A DNA stretch of 12,868 bases. Source: JAICJR01 sp036555755 (GTDB lineage Bacteria > Actinomycetota > Thermoleophilia > Solirubrobacterales > Thermoleophilaceae). Positions 1 through 7,319 of the stretch are shown piece after piece; positions within the stretch are counted from its first letter, which is position 1, and each line of letters opens with the position of its first letter. A program made the translations under genes and the position numbers. The DNA is taken from contig DATBKS010000097.1 in assembly GCA_036555755.1 (NCBI GenBank), positions 1 to 12,868 of the forward strand, read 5' to 3'. The notes beneath the pieces were generated by a model that was not told the origin of the DNA, made no database searches, and worked only from the letters and a program-made list of their open reading frames with translations.

Positions 1-53
1 CCGAAGTGTGCGCGTTCTTGTGCGTTATCCGGTCAACTGAAACACTATCGCGC

Positions 54-1349
54 ATGAGCAAGATCACTCTGATAGGCGCGGGCAGCGTCGAGTTCACCCG
101 CATCATCGTCGCCGATCTGGTCGCTTTCCCGGAGCTCAGGCAGGCGACGATCGCGCTTCACGACATCGACGGGGAGCGCCTGACCACTGCGGAGGAGCTC
201 GTGGGCCACATCGTGCGGGCCAGCGGGGCGGACCTGACCGTGGAGGCCCACCTCGACCGGCGCGCGGCTCTCGAGGCAGCCGACTTCGTGGTGAACGAGA
301 TCCAGGTCGGGGGCTACGAAGCGACGTTGCGCGACTTCCAGATTCCGGCCAAGTACGGCCTCCGTCAGACCATCGGCGACACGATCGGGGTCGGAGGGGT
401 CTTCCGTGGGCTGCGCACGATCCCGGTGATCGTGGCGATCGCGAACGACATGGCGGACGTCTGCCCGGACGCGCTGCTCCTGAACTACGCCAACCCGATG
501 GCGATGCTCACCTGGGCGGTGTGGGAGGGCAGCCGCTTCTCGAACGTCGTCGGCCTTTGCCACTCGGTGCAGAACACCCACGACGAGCTCGCCGAGATCG
601 TCGGCGTGCCCGCGGACGAGATCGACTACCTCACCGCGGGTCTCAACCACCAGGCTTTCGTGCTGCGCTTCGAGCGCGGCGGTGAAAGCCTCTATCCGCT
701 GCTCGACCAGGCGATCGAGCGCGACCCCGAGGGCCTGGCGCGGCGGGTGCGCGTCGAGCTCTACAGGCAGTTCGGCCACTTCCCCACGGAGTCGAGCGAG
801 CACAGCGCCGAGTACGTCCCCTGGTTCATGGGCCACGACGAGGAGATCGAGCGCTACCGGATTCCGGTGGACGAGTACCTCCGCCGCTCGGAGGAGAACC
901 TCGAGGAGTACGAGGACACCAAGCGCGCCCTGGCCGAGGGCCGGCCACTCTCGCTCGAGGGAGAGAACGAGCTGGCCCCGCGCTACATCCACTCGATCGT
1001 GACGGGAACTCCCCGGGTCGAGTACGGGAACGTCAGGAACGCCGGGCTGATCGAGGATCTGCCCGAGGGGAGCTGCGTCGAGGTTCCCTGCCGTGTGGAC
1101 AAGGACGGGGTGCATCCCATTGCAGTCGGGTCCCTGCCGGTCCAGTGCGCGGCGCTCAACCGCACGTTCCTCAACGTAGTGGAGTTGACTCTTCGCGCCG
1201 CGCTCGAGGAGCGCCGCGACCATGCCTATCGGGCGGTGCTGCTCGATCCAAACGCCGGCGCCACGCTCACCGTGAGGGAGGCCCGCGCGATGGTGGACGA
1301 GCTGATCGACGCCCACGGGGCGCTCATGCCTGAGGGCCTCCGCGCGTAA
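54..1349 (+). CDS. Glycoside hydrolase family 4, alpha-galactosidase-like (MelA type)
   Basis: A 431-residue cytoplasmic glycosidase of the NAD+- and Mn2+-dependent GH4 family, which cleaves glycosides by a redox elimination mechanism. The N-terminus is a Rossmann NAD site (ITLIGAGSVEF, residues 4-14). NP at 147-148, the metal/catalytic motif GLCHSVQ (C169, H170) and GLNH (N198, H199) follow in family order. CHSV is the form seen in the alpha-galactosidase/MelA branch rather than the CN-type beta-phosphoglucosidase branch. Length is normal for the family. I chose the ATG at 54 because MSKITLIGAG matches family N-termini; the upstream in-frame ATG at 6 adds 16 unrelated residues. No clear Shine-Dalgarno precedes 54. 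It converges on the DeoR gene and lies near an amino-sugar-like locus, so its natural substrate may be an alpha-galactosaminide rather than melibiose; that is inference. No PTS is visible, so a non-phosphorylated substrate is more likely. Confidence 0.9.
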   Translation: MSKITLIGAGSVEFTRIIVADLVAFPELRQATIALHDIDGERLTTAEELVGHIVRASGADLTVEAHLDRRAALEAADFVVNEIQVGGYEATLRDFQIPAKYGLRQTIGDTIGVGGVFRGLRTIPVIVAIANDMADVCPDALLLNYANPMAMLTWAVWEGSRFSNVVGLCHSVQNTHDELAEIVGVPADEIDYLTAGLNHQAFVLRFERGGESLYPLLDQAIERDPEGLARRVRVELYRQFGHFPTESSEHSAEYVPWFMGHDEEIERYRIPVDEYLRRSEENLEEYEDTKRALAEGRPLSLEGENELAPRYIHSIVTGTPRVEYGNVRNAGLIEDLPEGSCVEVPCRVDKDGVHPIAVGSLPVQCAALNRTFLNVVELTLRAALEERRDHAYRAVLLDPNAGATLTVREARAMVDELIDAHGALMPEGLRA

Positions 1350-1350
1350 G

Positions 1351-1374
1351 CGCCGGCAGCCGGCTACACCGGCG
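1351..1374. terminator. Possible bidirectional hairpin between convergent genes
   Basis: Stem CGCCGG (1351-1356) pairs with CCGGCG (1369-1374) across a 12-base loop that itself contains a second GCCGGC copy. It lies just after the GH4 stop and overlaps the last codons of the convergent DeoR gene. There is no T-tract on either side, so it is not a canonical intrinsic terminator; GC-rich hairpins are also common by chance in DNA of this composition. Confidence 0.25.
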
Positions 1375-2122
1375 TGACGCGGACGCCGCGTTCCTCGATC
1401 TCCTCGAGGGCCGCGCGGTCGGCGCCGGCGTCGGTGATCAACTCGTCGATGCGCGACATGTCGCAGATGCGCGCGAAAGCCACCCTGCCGATCTTCGAGT
1501 TGTCGGCGACGACCGTCACGTGGCGGGCTCGTTCGATCAAAGCGAGGTCGGTGTGCGCCTCCACCTCGTGGTGGGTCGTGAGCCCGGCCTCGGGCGAGAT
1601 GCCGTCCACGCCGAGGAACACCATGTCGAGGTTGAGGCCTGCCAAGCTGGCCTCCGCGACCGGGCCCACCAGCTCGTAGGACTCGGGCCGCGCCACCCCG
1701 CCGGTGACCACGAGCTTGAGGTTGGCGCGCACGGCCAGCTCGGACGCGATGTTCAGGGCGTTCGTGACCACGGTGAGCCGCTGGCGATCCACGAGCGCTC
1801 GCGCCACCTCGGTCACGGTGGTCCCTCCGGTCAGGCCGATCGCCCAGCCATCCATCACCCGCGTGGCCGCCTCGCGCGCGATCCGCAGCTTCTCCTCGTG
1901 GTAGCGGCCGCTCTTGTAGCGCAGCGGCAGCTCGTACAGGACGCCCTGTGGGACCGCGCCCCCGTGCGTCCGTGCCAGTAGCCGCTGGTCCTCCAGCAGC
2001 TGGAGATCGCGCCTGACCGTGGCGGCTGAGACGCCGAGCGCCTGTGATAAGTCGGTGACGCTCAGGCTTCCGTCAACCGCGAGCCGCTCGAGGATCGCAC
2101 TGAGCCGATCGGCTTGGCGCAC
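1364..2122 (-). CDS. DeoR/AgaR-family sugar-phosphate-responsive repressor
   Basis: A 252-residue DeoR-family regulator. The N-terminal winged helix-turn-helix shows VSAATVRRDLQLLEDQRLLA (31-50) followed by RTHGGAV, the classic DeoR signature. The C-terminal phosphosugar-sensing domain shows GLTGGTTVTEVA (96-107), LVGPVAEASL (151-160), FLGVDGISPEAGLTT (169-183) and VVADNSKIGR (204-213). Such proteins bind operators and release them on binding a sugar phosphate. I prefer the GTG at 2122 because the family starts just before the R..I...L segment, and a TACACT -10-like hexamer (2135-2130) sits seven bases upstream, which would suit a leaderless start. In-frame GTG 2143 and ATG 2209 are alternatives; the latter would overlap the divergent gene. 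It is divergent from the SIS/ABC operon, so it probably represses that operon and perhaps the glycosidase genes, with an amino-sugar or tagatose phosphate as likely inducer (inference). Confidence 0.9.
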   Translation of the reverse strand: MRQADRLSAILERLAVDGSLSVTDLSQALGVSAATVRRDLQLLEDQRLLARTHGGAVPQGVLYELPLRYKSGRYHEEKLRIAREAATRVMDGWAIGLTGGTTVTEVARALVDRQRLTVVTNALNIASELAVRANLKLVVTGGVARPESYELVGPVAEASLAGLNLDMVFLGVDGISPEAGLTTHHEVEAHTDLALIERARHVTVVADNSKIGRVAFARICDMSRIDELITDAGADRAALEEIEERGVRVTPV

Positions 2123-2129
2123 GGGCGCC

Positions 2130-2135
2130 AGTGTA
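2130..2135 (-). promoter_or_regulatory. Possible -10 element of the deoR-family gene
   Basis: On the minus strand TACACT fits the actinobacterial TAnnnT -10 pattern and lies seven bases before the GTG at 2122, the spacing expected for a leaderless transcript. I find no recognisable -35 at 16-18 bases upstream. It lies next to the -35 of the divergent promoter, so the two transcripts would compete for the same stretch of DNA. Confidence 0.35.
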
Positions 2136-2137
2136 GC

Positions 2138-2167
2138 TTGCACCTCGGCGCATTTGTGCTGTATGTT
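2138..2167 (+). promoter_or_regulatory. Predicted sigma70-type promoter of the SIS/ABC-transporter operon
   Basis: TTGCAC (2138-2143) and TATGTT (2162-2167) are separated by 18 bases and match four of six positions of TTGACA and of TATAAT, unusual in such G+C-rich DNA. Transcription would begin near 2174, leaving a short leader that contains GGGGCGG (2177-2183) as a weak ribosome site before the ATG at 2196. The palindrome at 2187-2202 lies just downstream, placed to block elongation or initiation. Confidence 0.55.
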
Positions 2168-2186
2168 GCGCGAGTTAGGGGCGGAT

Positions 2187-2202
2187 CGCTCAAATATGAG
2201 CG
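2187..2202. promoter_or_regulatory. Candidate DeoR-family operator overlapping the SIS start codon
   Basis: CGCTCA (2187-2192) and TGAGCG (2197-2202) form a perfect 6-base inverted repeat around AATA, and the ATG of the SIS gene (2196-2198) lies inside it. A further CTCA (2209-2212) follows, so TGAG...CTCA can pair again. The site lies between the predicted transcription start and the coding sequence, and between the regulator and its divergent target, which is where DeoR-family repressors usually bind. Assignment to this regulator is inference. Confidence 0.5.
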
Positions 2203-3074
2203 CAATCACTCAAGAAATAGACAGCCAACCGGCGCTCTGGCGAGAGGCCATCGCCCTGCTCCCCGACGTCGCCTCGCGCCTGCCGGCGGAGGGGTCCAGG
2301 GTCGCACTCCTTGGCTGCGGCACCTCGTTCTACGTCGCCCAGGCGGCCGCGGTCGCGCGCGAGTCAATGGGACTGGGAGAGACGGACGCGTTCGTCGCCT
2401 CGGAGATGCCGGGCGGCCGGACCTACGACTCGGTGGTAGCCATCTCCCGTTCCGGTACGACCACCGAGGTGGTCCGGGCTCTCGAAAACCTGCCGCCCGG
2501 AGCCCGCTCGGTCGCGATCTCCACCGATGGCGAGACCCCGGTGGTGCGCGCCGCCGACGACGCGATCCTGCTGCCCTTCGCCGACGAGGAGTCGATCGTC
2601 CAGACGCGCTTCGCCACCACGACACTTGCCCTGCTGCGCGCGCACTTCGGCCAGTCAGTGGATGCCGCGGCCAGCGCCGCCGAGCGGGCGCTCACGTCCG
2701 ACCTGCCGTTGTCGCCGTCGGAGTTCGACCAGTTCGTGTTTCTCGGAACGGGCTGGACGGTGGGCCTGGCGGGCGAGGCAGCCCTCAAGTTCCGCGAGAC
2801 CGGCGGCGCCTGGGCCGAGTCCTATCCCGCGATGGAATACCGCCACGGCCCGATCAGCGTCGCGGACGAGCGCACCGTGGTGTGGATCATCGGTGAGACG
2901 GAGCCAGATCTCGTGGACGACATTCGCGCCACCGGCGCGTCGGTGCTCGAGGGCCGCGGCGATCCAATGGCGGAGCTCGTCCTTGTACACCGCGCGGCCG
3001 TTGCGCTGGCCCGCTCCCGCGGGCTCGATCCGGACCGGCCACGACATCTGACCAGGTCGGTGGTCCTTCCGTGA
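2196..3074 (+). CDS. SIS-domain sugar-phosphate isomerase/deaminase (AgaS/GlmS-C-like)
   Basis: A 292-residue protein with two SIS (sugar isomerase) domains. It resembles the isomerase half of GlmS and the AgaS group, which convert aminosugar-6-phosphates to ketose-6-phosphates plus ammonia. The first SIS domain has GCGTSFYVAQ (40-49), SRSGTTTE (84-91) and STDGETP (109-115), the usual phosphosugar-binding loops. The second has LGTGWTVGLAGEAALKFRE (183-201) and MEYRHGPIS (213-221), matching the catalytic region of GlmS-type isomerases. The C-terminus RGLDPDRPRHL (275-285) is typical of the AgaS-like family. It lacks the glutaminase domain of full GlmS and is shorter than E. coli-type AgaS. The ATG at 2196 was chosen over upstream starts, which would read back through the deoR gene. 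It is first in the transporter operon, 16 bases before the binding protein. The likely substrate is galactosamine-6-P or glucosamine-6-P; deglycase-like activity (as in fructosamine SIS enzymes) is an alternative. Confidence 0.87.
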   Translation: MSAITQEIDSQPALWREAIALLPDVASRLPAEGSRVALLGCGTSFYVAQAAAVARESMGLGETDAFVASEMPGGRTYDSVVAISRSGTTTEVVRALENLPPGARSVAISTDGETPVVRAADDAILLPFADEESIVQTRFATTTLALLRAHFGQSVDAAASAAERALTSDLPLSPSEFDQFVFLGTGWTVGLAGEAALKFRETGGAWAESYPAMEYRHGPISVADERTVVWIIGETEPDLVDDIRATGASVLEGRGDPMAELVLVHRAAVALARSRGLDPDRPRHLTRSVVLP

Positions 3075-3079
3075 CCTCT

Positions 3080-3085
3080 GGAGGT
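3080..3085 (+). promoter_or_regulatory. Strong ribosome binding site for the sugar-binding lipoprotein
   Basis: GGAGGT, five bases before the ATG at 3091, is the strongest Shine-Dalgarno seen in this operon. It fits the usual need to make the binding protein in excess over the membrane components, whose starts have weaker sites. Confidence 0.7.
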
Positions 3086-3090
3086 AGGAA

Positions 3091-4398
3091 ATGAAACGCC
3101 GGTTGATCGTCGCAGTCGCAGCACTTATCGCAGCCGCATCGCTCGCGGCGGGCTGCGGCGGCAGTGGGAGCTCAGGCGGATCCACCGGGTCCACTGCGTC
3201 TTCCACCGGTCCGACGGGGCACGTGAACATCGTGATCTGGCACGGCTACGCGGACGCCGAGGCCAAGGCGATCAAGACGCTCACCGCCGAGTTCAACGCC
3301 ACCCATAAGAACGTCACCGTCACGGAGCACTACAACGGCAACAGCGACTACGCGCTCCAGAAGGTGCTCACCGCCATCGCCGGTGGAAAGCCCCCGGACA
3401 TCGCGTACCTGTACGGCTCGTGGATGGCGAACATCGCCAAGAGCCCGAAGACGGTGGACCTGAACGACTTCATCAAGACCGACAAGTCGTTCGACTGGAA
3501 CGACTTCTGGCCGGCCGAGCGGGAAGCCGCCACGGTCAACGGCAAGGTCGTCGGACTGCCGGCGCTCGTGGACAACCTCGCCCTGGTCTACAACAAGAAG
3601 CTCTTCGACAAAGCGGGGCTCGCCTACCCGACCGCGAACTGGACCTGGACCGACTTCCAGAACGCGGCGCTCAAGCTCACCGACCCGGCCAAGAAGCAGT
3701 TCGGCTGGGCGTACGTGGCCGACGGCAGCGAGGACACCGTCTGGCGCTACTGGGCGCTGCTGTGGCAGGCCGGCGGAGCGATTCTCAACGGCGACGGCAC
3801 CAAGTCGGCGTTCAACTCACCGGCCGGCGTCAAGGCGATGTCGCTCATAGACGGACTGGCGCGGAAGCAGGCCATCTACCTCGACAACGGCAACCAGAAT
3901 TACCTGGGCCTGTTCAACTCGGGGCATATCGGAATGCTCTACACGGGACCGTGGGACCTGACCCAGCTCACCGCGAAACTCGGCGTGCAGATCCTGCCCG
4001 CCGACCAGAACCACCAGACGATCTCGGGTCCGGACAACTGGGTGATGTTCGACAACGGCGACGCCCGGAAGCAGGGCGCGTGGGAGTTCCTCAAGTGGTT
4101 CACCTCCCCCGAGATCTCGCTCCAGTGGTCCCTCCTCACGGGGGACCTGCCGATTCGGGCCGGGTCCACGAAGCTGCCGGGTTACCAGCAGTTCCTGAAG
4201 AAGTACCCCGGCATCGGCGTGTGGGTGGACAATCTGAAGAACGCCACCCAGGTGCGTCCCGTGACCCCCGTCTACCCGAAGATCTCCGAAGCGATGGGCC
4301 AGGCGGTGGTGAGCGTGCTGCTCGGCAAGGCACAGCCCCAGAAGGCGCTCAGCGACGCCGCCCAGCAGGTGGACAGCATCCTCTCGGTGCCGGGCTAG
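3091..4398 (+). CDS. ABC transporter sugar-binding lipoprotein (family 1 SBP)
   Basis: A 435-residue extracellular solute-binding protein of the MalE-like family that captures an oligosaccharide and delivers it to the permeases encoded next. A basic n-region (MKRR), a hydrophobic core and a lipobox LAAGC with C22 as the lipidated residue form a type II signal peptide. A flexible Gly/Ser/Thr-rich linker follows (23-43). The mature domain begins with VNIVIWHGYADAEAKAI (45-61), and shows PPDIAYLYG (101-109), GLPALVDNLALVYNKKLFDKA (155-175) and a tryptophan-rich ligand-binding middle, all typical of carbohydrate SBPs. A strong Shine-Dalgarno GGAGGT (3080-3085) lies five bases from the ATG. The sequence does not reveal ligand identity; neighbours suggest galactosaminide or alpha-galactoside oligomers. 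Confidence 0.93.
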   Translation: MKRRLIVAVAALIAAASLAAGCGGSGSSGGSTGSTASSTGPTGHVNIVIWHGYADAEAKAIKTLTAEFNATHKNVTVTEHYNGNSDYALQKVLTAIAGGKPPDIAYLYGSWMANIAKSPKTVDLNDFIKTDKSFDWNDFWPAEREAATVNGKVVGLPALVDNLALVYNKKLFDKAGLAYPTANWTWTDFQNAALKLTDPAKKQFGWAYVADGSEDTVWRYWALLWQAGGAILNGDGTKSAFNSPAGVKAMSLIDGLARKQAIYLDNGNQNYLGLFNSGHIGMLYTGPWDLTQLTAKLGVQILPADQNHQTISGPDNWVMFDNGDARKQGAWEFLKWFTSPEISLQWSLLTGDLPIRAGSTKLPGYQQFLKKYPGIGVWVDNLKNATQVRPVTPVYPKISEAMGQAVVSVLLGKAQPQKALSDAAQQVDSILSVPG

Positions 4399-4402
4399 CG
4401 GA

Positions 4403-5293
4403 GTGACGCGGATCAGACGAGCGCTCGGCTCTGAGCATCTGGCCGGATGGGCGTTCGTCGCGCCCGCGACCATCCTGATCGGGATCTTCGCGCTGGTGCC
4501 GATCGTCTGGTCCGGCGTGATCTCGTTTCAGGCGAACGACCTCACCTCCGCGCCCCACTCCGTCGGGTTTGCCAACTACAGGGCCCTCGCCAAGGACCCC
4601 GCCTTTCGCTCCGCGGTCAAGCACACGCTGATCTACACGGTGCTGTTCGTGCCGATCTCAGTGGGCGGCGCGCTCGCGGTGGCGGTCGCCCTCAACCGGA
4701 AGATCCGCGGCATCCGCTTCTACCGGCTCGCGTTCTTCGTGCCCGTCGTCACGTCGACGGTCGCGACGGGCATCGTGTTCCTCTGGCTGCTCGATCCCAC
4801 TTTTGGGCTCGTCAACTACATCCTGCACGCGGTGGGGCTGCCCCAGCAGAGCTTCCTTCAGGATCCGAACCAGGCGCTCTACTGCGTCGTGGCGATGACC
4901 GTCTGGAGCTGGCTCGGCTTCAACGTGATCATCTACCTGGCCGCGCTCCAGGGCATCCCGCACGATCTGCTGGAGGCGGCCGAGATCGACGGTGCGAGCA
5001 AATGGAGCTCGTTCCGGACCATCGTCGTTCCGCTGCTCGGCCCCGCCACGCTGTTCCTCGTGGTCTGGTCGACGATCAACGCGCTGCAACTCTTCGACGA
5101 GGTCTATGTGACGACGCGCGGTGGGCCGCTTCACTCCACCACCGTCGTCGTGTACTACCTGTACCAGCAGGCGTTCCAGTTCTTCAACGGCGGCTACGGC
5201 GCGGCGATCGCGTACGTGTTGTTCCTCGGAATCCTGATCGTCACCGTCATCCAGCTCTGGCTCGGCGGCCGGCGCGTGTACTACAGCTCGTGA
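4403..5293 (+). CDS. ABC sugar transporter permease, MalF/UgpA type
   Basis: A 296-residue inner-membrane permease, first of a MalF/MalG-like pair that forms the transport channel. About six hydrophobic segments are visible, including WAFVAPATILIGIFALVPIV (16-35), TLIYTVLFVPISVGGALAVA (75-94), FFVPVVTSTVATGIVFLWLL (111-130) and IAYVLFLGILIVTVIQLWL (269-287). The cytoplasmic EAA loop that docks on the ATPase is EAAEIDGASKWSSFRTIVVP (191-210), a good match to the family pattern. The start is GTG, four bases after the stop of the binding-protein gene; GCGGA just before it is a weak ribosome site, so translation is probably coupled to the upstream gene. Substrate specificity is set mainly by the binding protein. 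Confidence 0.93.
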   Translation: MTRIRRALGSEHLAGWAFVAPATILIGIFALVPIVWSGVISFQANDLTSAPHSVGFANYRALAKDPAFRSAVKHTLIYTVLFVPISVGGALAVAVALNRKIRGIRFYRLAFFVPVVTSTVATGIVFLWLLDPTFGLVNYILHAVGLPQQSFLQDPNQALYCVVAMTVWSWLGFNVIIYLAALQGIPHDLLEAAEIDGASKWSSFRTIVVPLLGPATLFLVVWSTINALQLFDEVYVTTRGGPLHSTTVVVYYLYQQAFQFFNGGYGAAIAYVLFLGILIVTVIQLWLGGRRVYYSS

Positions 5294-5303
5294 TGGAGAG
5301 GGA

Positions 5304-6188
5304 ATGACCGCCGATCCGATGGTCACGGCCGCCCGGCCTCTCCGGCTGGAGGCGCCGCCGGACGAGCGCGAGCGCCGGCTGCCGTTCAGCCTGTGGCACC
5401 TGTTCCTGCTGCCGCTGTCGGCCGTGATGCTGCTGCCGCTCCTCTGGATGGTCGTCGTCTCGCTGGAGACCAAGCCGCAGGCTCAGCAATTCCCGCCGCT
5501 GCTGTTCCCCTCGGCTTTCAAGGTCCACAACTACGAGGCCGCCTTCACCGCCGTGCCGTTCGGGCACTTCCTCCTCAACAGCCTCGCCTACTCGCTCGCC
5601 ACGGTGGCGGGCAACCTGCTCTTCTGCAGCCTTGCCGCCTACGGCTTCGCGCGCCTCAAGTTCTTCGGGCGGAGGGTGCTGTTCGTGGTCCTTCTCGCAA
5701 CCCTGATGGTGCCCTTCCAGGTGCTCATCATCCCGACCTTCCTGATCGTCAAGAAGTTCGGCCTGGTGGACAGCGTGGGCGGGCTGATCATGCCCAACCT
5801 GTGCACCGCGTTCGGCATCTTCCTGCTGGTCCAGTTCTTCCGAACACTGCCCATCGAACTCGAAGAGGCCGCTCGCATCGATGGCACCTCCCGGCTCGGG
5901 ATCCTGTTCAAGATCGTGCTGCCGCTGTCGCTCCCCGCGCTCGCGACGCTCGGGATCATCCAGTTCATGTGGTCGTGGAACGACTTCCTCTGGCCGCTCA
6001 TCATCATCAACACCGACACGCACGCGCCGCTCCAACTCGGGCTGTCGATGTTCCAGGGGGCGCACAGCACGAGCTGGAACCTGCTGATGGCCGCGACCGT
6101 GATGAGCCAGCTGCCGATGCTGGCCGTGTTCCTGATCGCCCAACGCTGGTTCGTCCAGTCGATCGCGTACACCGGGCTGAAGCAGTGA
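5304..6188 (+). CDS. ABC sugar transporter permease, MalG/UgpE type
   Basis: A 294-residue inner-membrane permease, second of the pair. The N-terminal ~28 residues are charged and cytoplasmic, followed by about six membrane segments, among them LFLLPLSAVMLLPLLWMVVV (33-52), VLFVVLLATLMVPFQVLIIP (125-144) and MAATVMSQLPMLAVFLIA (262-279). The EAA loop EAARIDGTSRLGILFKIVLP (188-207) is canonical. The conserved MalG-type SWNDFLWPLI follows at 224-233. A purine-rich GGAGAGGGA lies immediately before the ATG. It starts ten bases after the stop of the first permease and 12 bases before the ATPase gene, so the three subunits are clearly one transcript. Confidence 0.93.
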   Translation: MTADPMVTAARPLRLEAPPDERERRLPFSLWHLFLLPLSAVMLLPLLWMVVVSLETKPQAQQFPPLLFPSAFKVHNYEAAFTAVPFGHFLLNSLAYSLATVAGNLLFCSLAAYGFARLKFFGRRVLFVVLLATLMVPFQVLIIPTFLIVKKFGLVDSVGGLIMPNLCTAFGIFLLVQFFRTLPIELEEAARIDGTSRLGILFKIVLPLSLPALATLGIIQFMWSWNDFLWPLIIINTDTHAPLQLGLSMFQGAHSTSWNLLMAATVMSQLPMLAVFLIAQRWFVQSIAYTGLKQ

Positions 6189-6200
6189 GGGGGGCTGGCC

Positions 6201-7319
6201 ATGCCTGAGGTGATGCTTCAGGAGGTGACGAAGGAGTTCGAGGGCGGCACCGTGGCGGTGGACAACCTGTCCCTCGAGGTCGCGGACGGCGAGTTCATGA
6301 TCCTCGTCGGCCCCTCGGGCTGCGGGAAGACCACCGCGCTGCGAATGGTGGCCGGGCTCGAGCGGCCCACCTCGGGAGTGGTGCGAATCGGCGAGCGGGT
6401 GGTCAACGACGTGTCGCCGCGCAATCGCGACATCGCGATGGTGTTCCAGAACTACGCCCTCTATCCGCACATGACCGTGTACAAGAACCTCGCCTACGCG
6501 CTCAGGCAGCGCCGCACCCCGAAGGACGAGATCCGCCGGCGCGTGCAGGAGGTCTCCGAGCTGCTCGGACTTCAGGCGCTGTTGAAGCGGCGGCCGGGAC
6601 AGCTCTCCGGCGGGCAGCGCCAGCGAGTGGCGATGGGCCGCGCACTCGTGCGCGAGCCGAAGGTGTTCCTGCTCGACGAGCCGTTGTCGAACCTCGACGC
6701 GCAGCTCCGCACCGAGATGCGCACCGAGCTCAAGCGGCTCCACCAGAGCGTCCCGGTCACCACGATTTACGTGACGCACGACCAGGTTGAGGCCATGACG
6801 CTCGGCGACCACATCGCCGTGATGTGCGACGGCAAGCTTCAGCAGATGGGCACACCTCAGGATGTGTACGACAGTCCCGCGAACGCGTTCGTCGCCGGCT
6901 TCATCGGAAACCCGCCGATGAACCTCCTGCGTGGCGTGGCGCAGAACGGGCGGATCAGTGCCGGCGACTTCGAGCTCGAACGGCCGGGCGTGGCCGACGG
7001 CGACGTGATCGTCGGGCTGCGGCCTCAGGCGCTGCGACCTGCTCGCAACGGCATGCCGTCGCTCGACTTCCGGATCGAGGTGGTGGAGCCGCTGGGCGAC
7101 GAGGTGGTGCTGCACGGCAGCGTGGCCGCAGCGCTCGCAGTGCCGGGCGGCACCGCGCCGGAAGACGCGACGGTTCAGAAGGCAAACGGACGGCCACGCC
7201 AGGCGGTCGCCTGCCTCGACGCGCGCGAGCGGCCGCGCGACGGGAGTGTGCTCCGGCTCGGAATCGATCCCGCCGACATCCACCTGTTCGACGCGGCCAC
7301 GGGGCTCGCTATCCGCTGA
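6201..7319 (+). CDS. ABC sugar transporter ATPase, MalK/UgpC/MsmX type
   Basis: A 372-residue nucleotide-binding subunit that powers the importer. Walker A GPSGCGKTT (37-45), Q-loop FQNYALYPHM (82-91), signature LSGGQRQR (135-142), Walker B VFLLDE (155-160), D-loop SNLD (163-166) and switch H193 in VTHDQ are all intact. The C-terminal ~130 residues form the OB/TOBE-like regulatory domain of MalK-type ATPases (FIGNPPMNLLRG, 234-245; IVGLRPQALRPA further on). Many CUT1 sugar importers share one such ATPase encoded elsewhere; here a dedicated copy sits in the operon, last of five genes. Its 3' end overlaps the end of the convergent PfkB gene by 11 bases, so no room remains for a dedicated terminator between the two operons. 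Confidence 0.95.
   Translation: MPEVMLQEVTKEFEGGTVAVDNLSLEVADGEFMILVGPSGCGKTTALRMVAGLERPTSGVVRIGERVVNDVSPRNRDIAMVFQNYALYPHMTVYKNLAYALRQRRTPKDEIRRRVQEVSELLGLQALLKRRPGQLSGGQRQRVAMGRALVREPKVFLLDEPLSNLDAQLRTEMRTELKRLHQSVPVTTIYVTHDQVEAMTLGDHIAVMCDGKLQQMGTPQDVYDSPANAFVAGFIGNPPMNLLRGVAQNGRISAGDFELERPGVADGDVIVGLRPQALRPARNGMPSLDFRIEVVEPLGDEVVLHGSVAAALAVPGGTAPEDATVQKANGRPRQAVACLDARERPRDGSVLRLGIDPADIHLFDAATGLAIR

Noticed and set aside
1..53. A promoter for the GH4 gene (TTGTGC at 18-23 with CACTAT at 44-49)
   Set aside because: The spacing is 20 bases and the -10 is a poor match; the gene may be part of an operon that begins outside the window.
45..1316. A 423-codon minus-strand open frame opposite the GH4 gene
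   Set aside because: Low-complexity His/Val/Arg-rich translation with no family motifs, while the plus strand carries intact GH4 catalytic motifs.
1351..1374. A strong intrinsic terminator between GH4 and the DeoR gene
   Set aside because: The hairpin is real on paper but has no T-tract on either strand and a 12-base loop, so it is listed only as a weak possibility.
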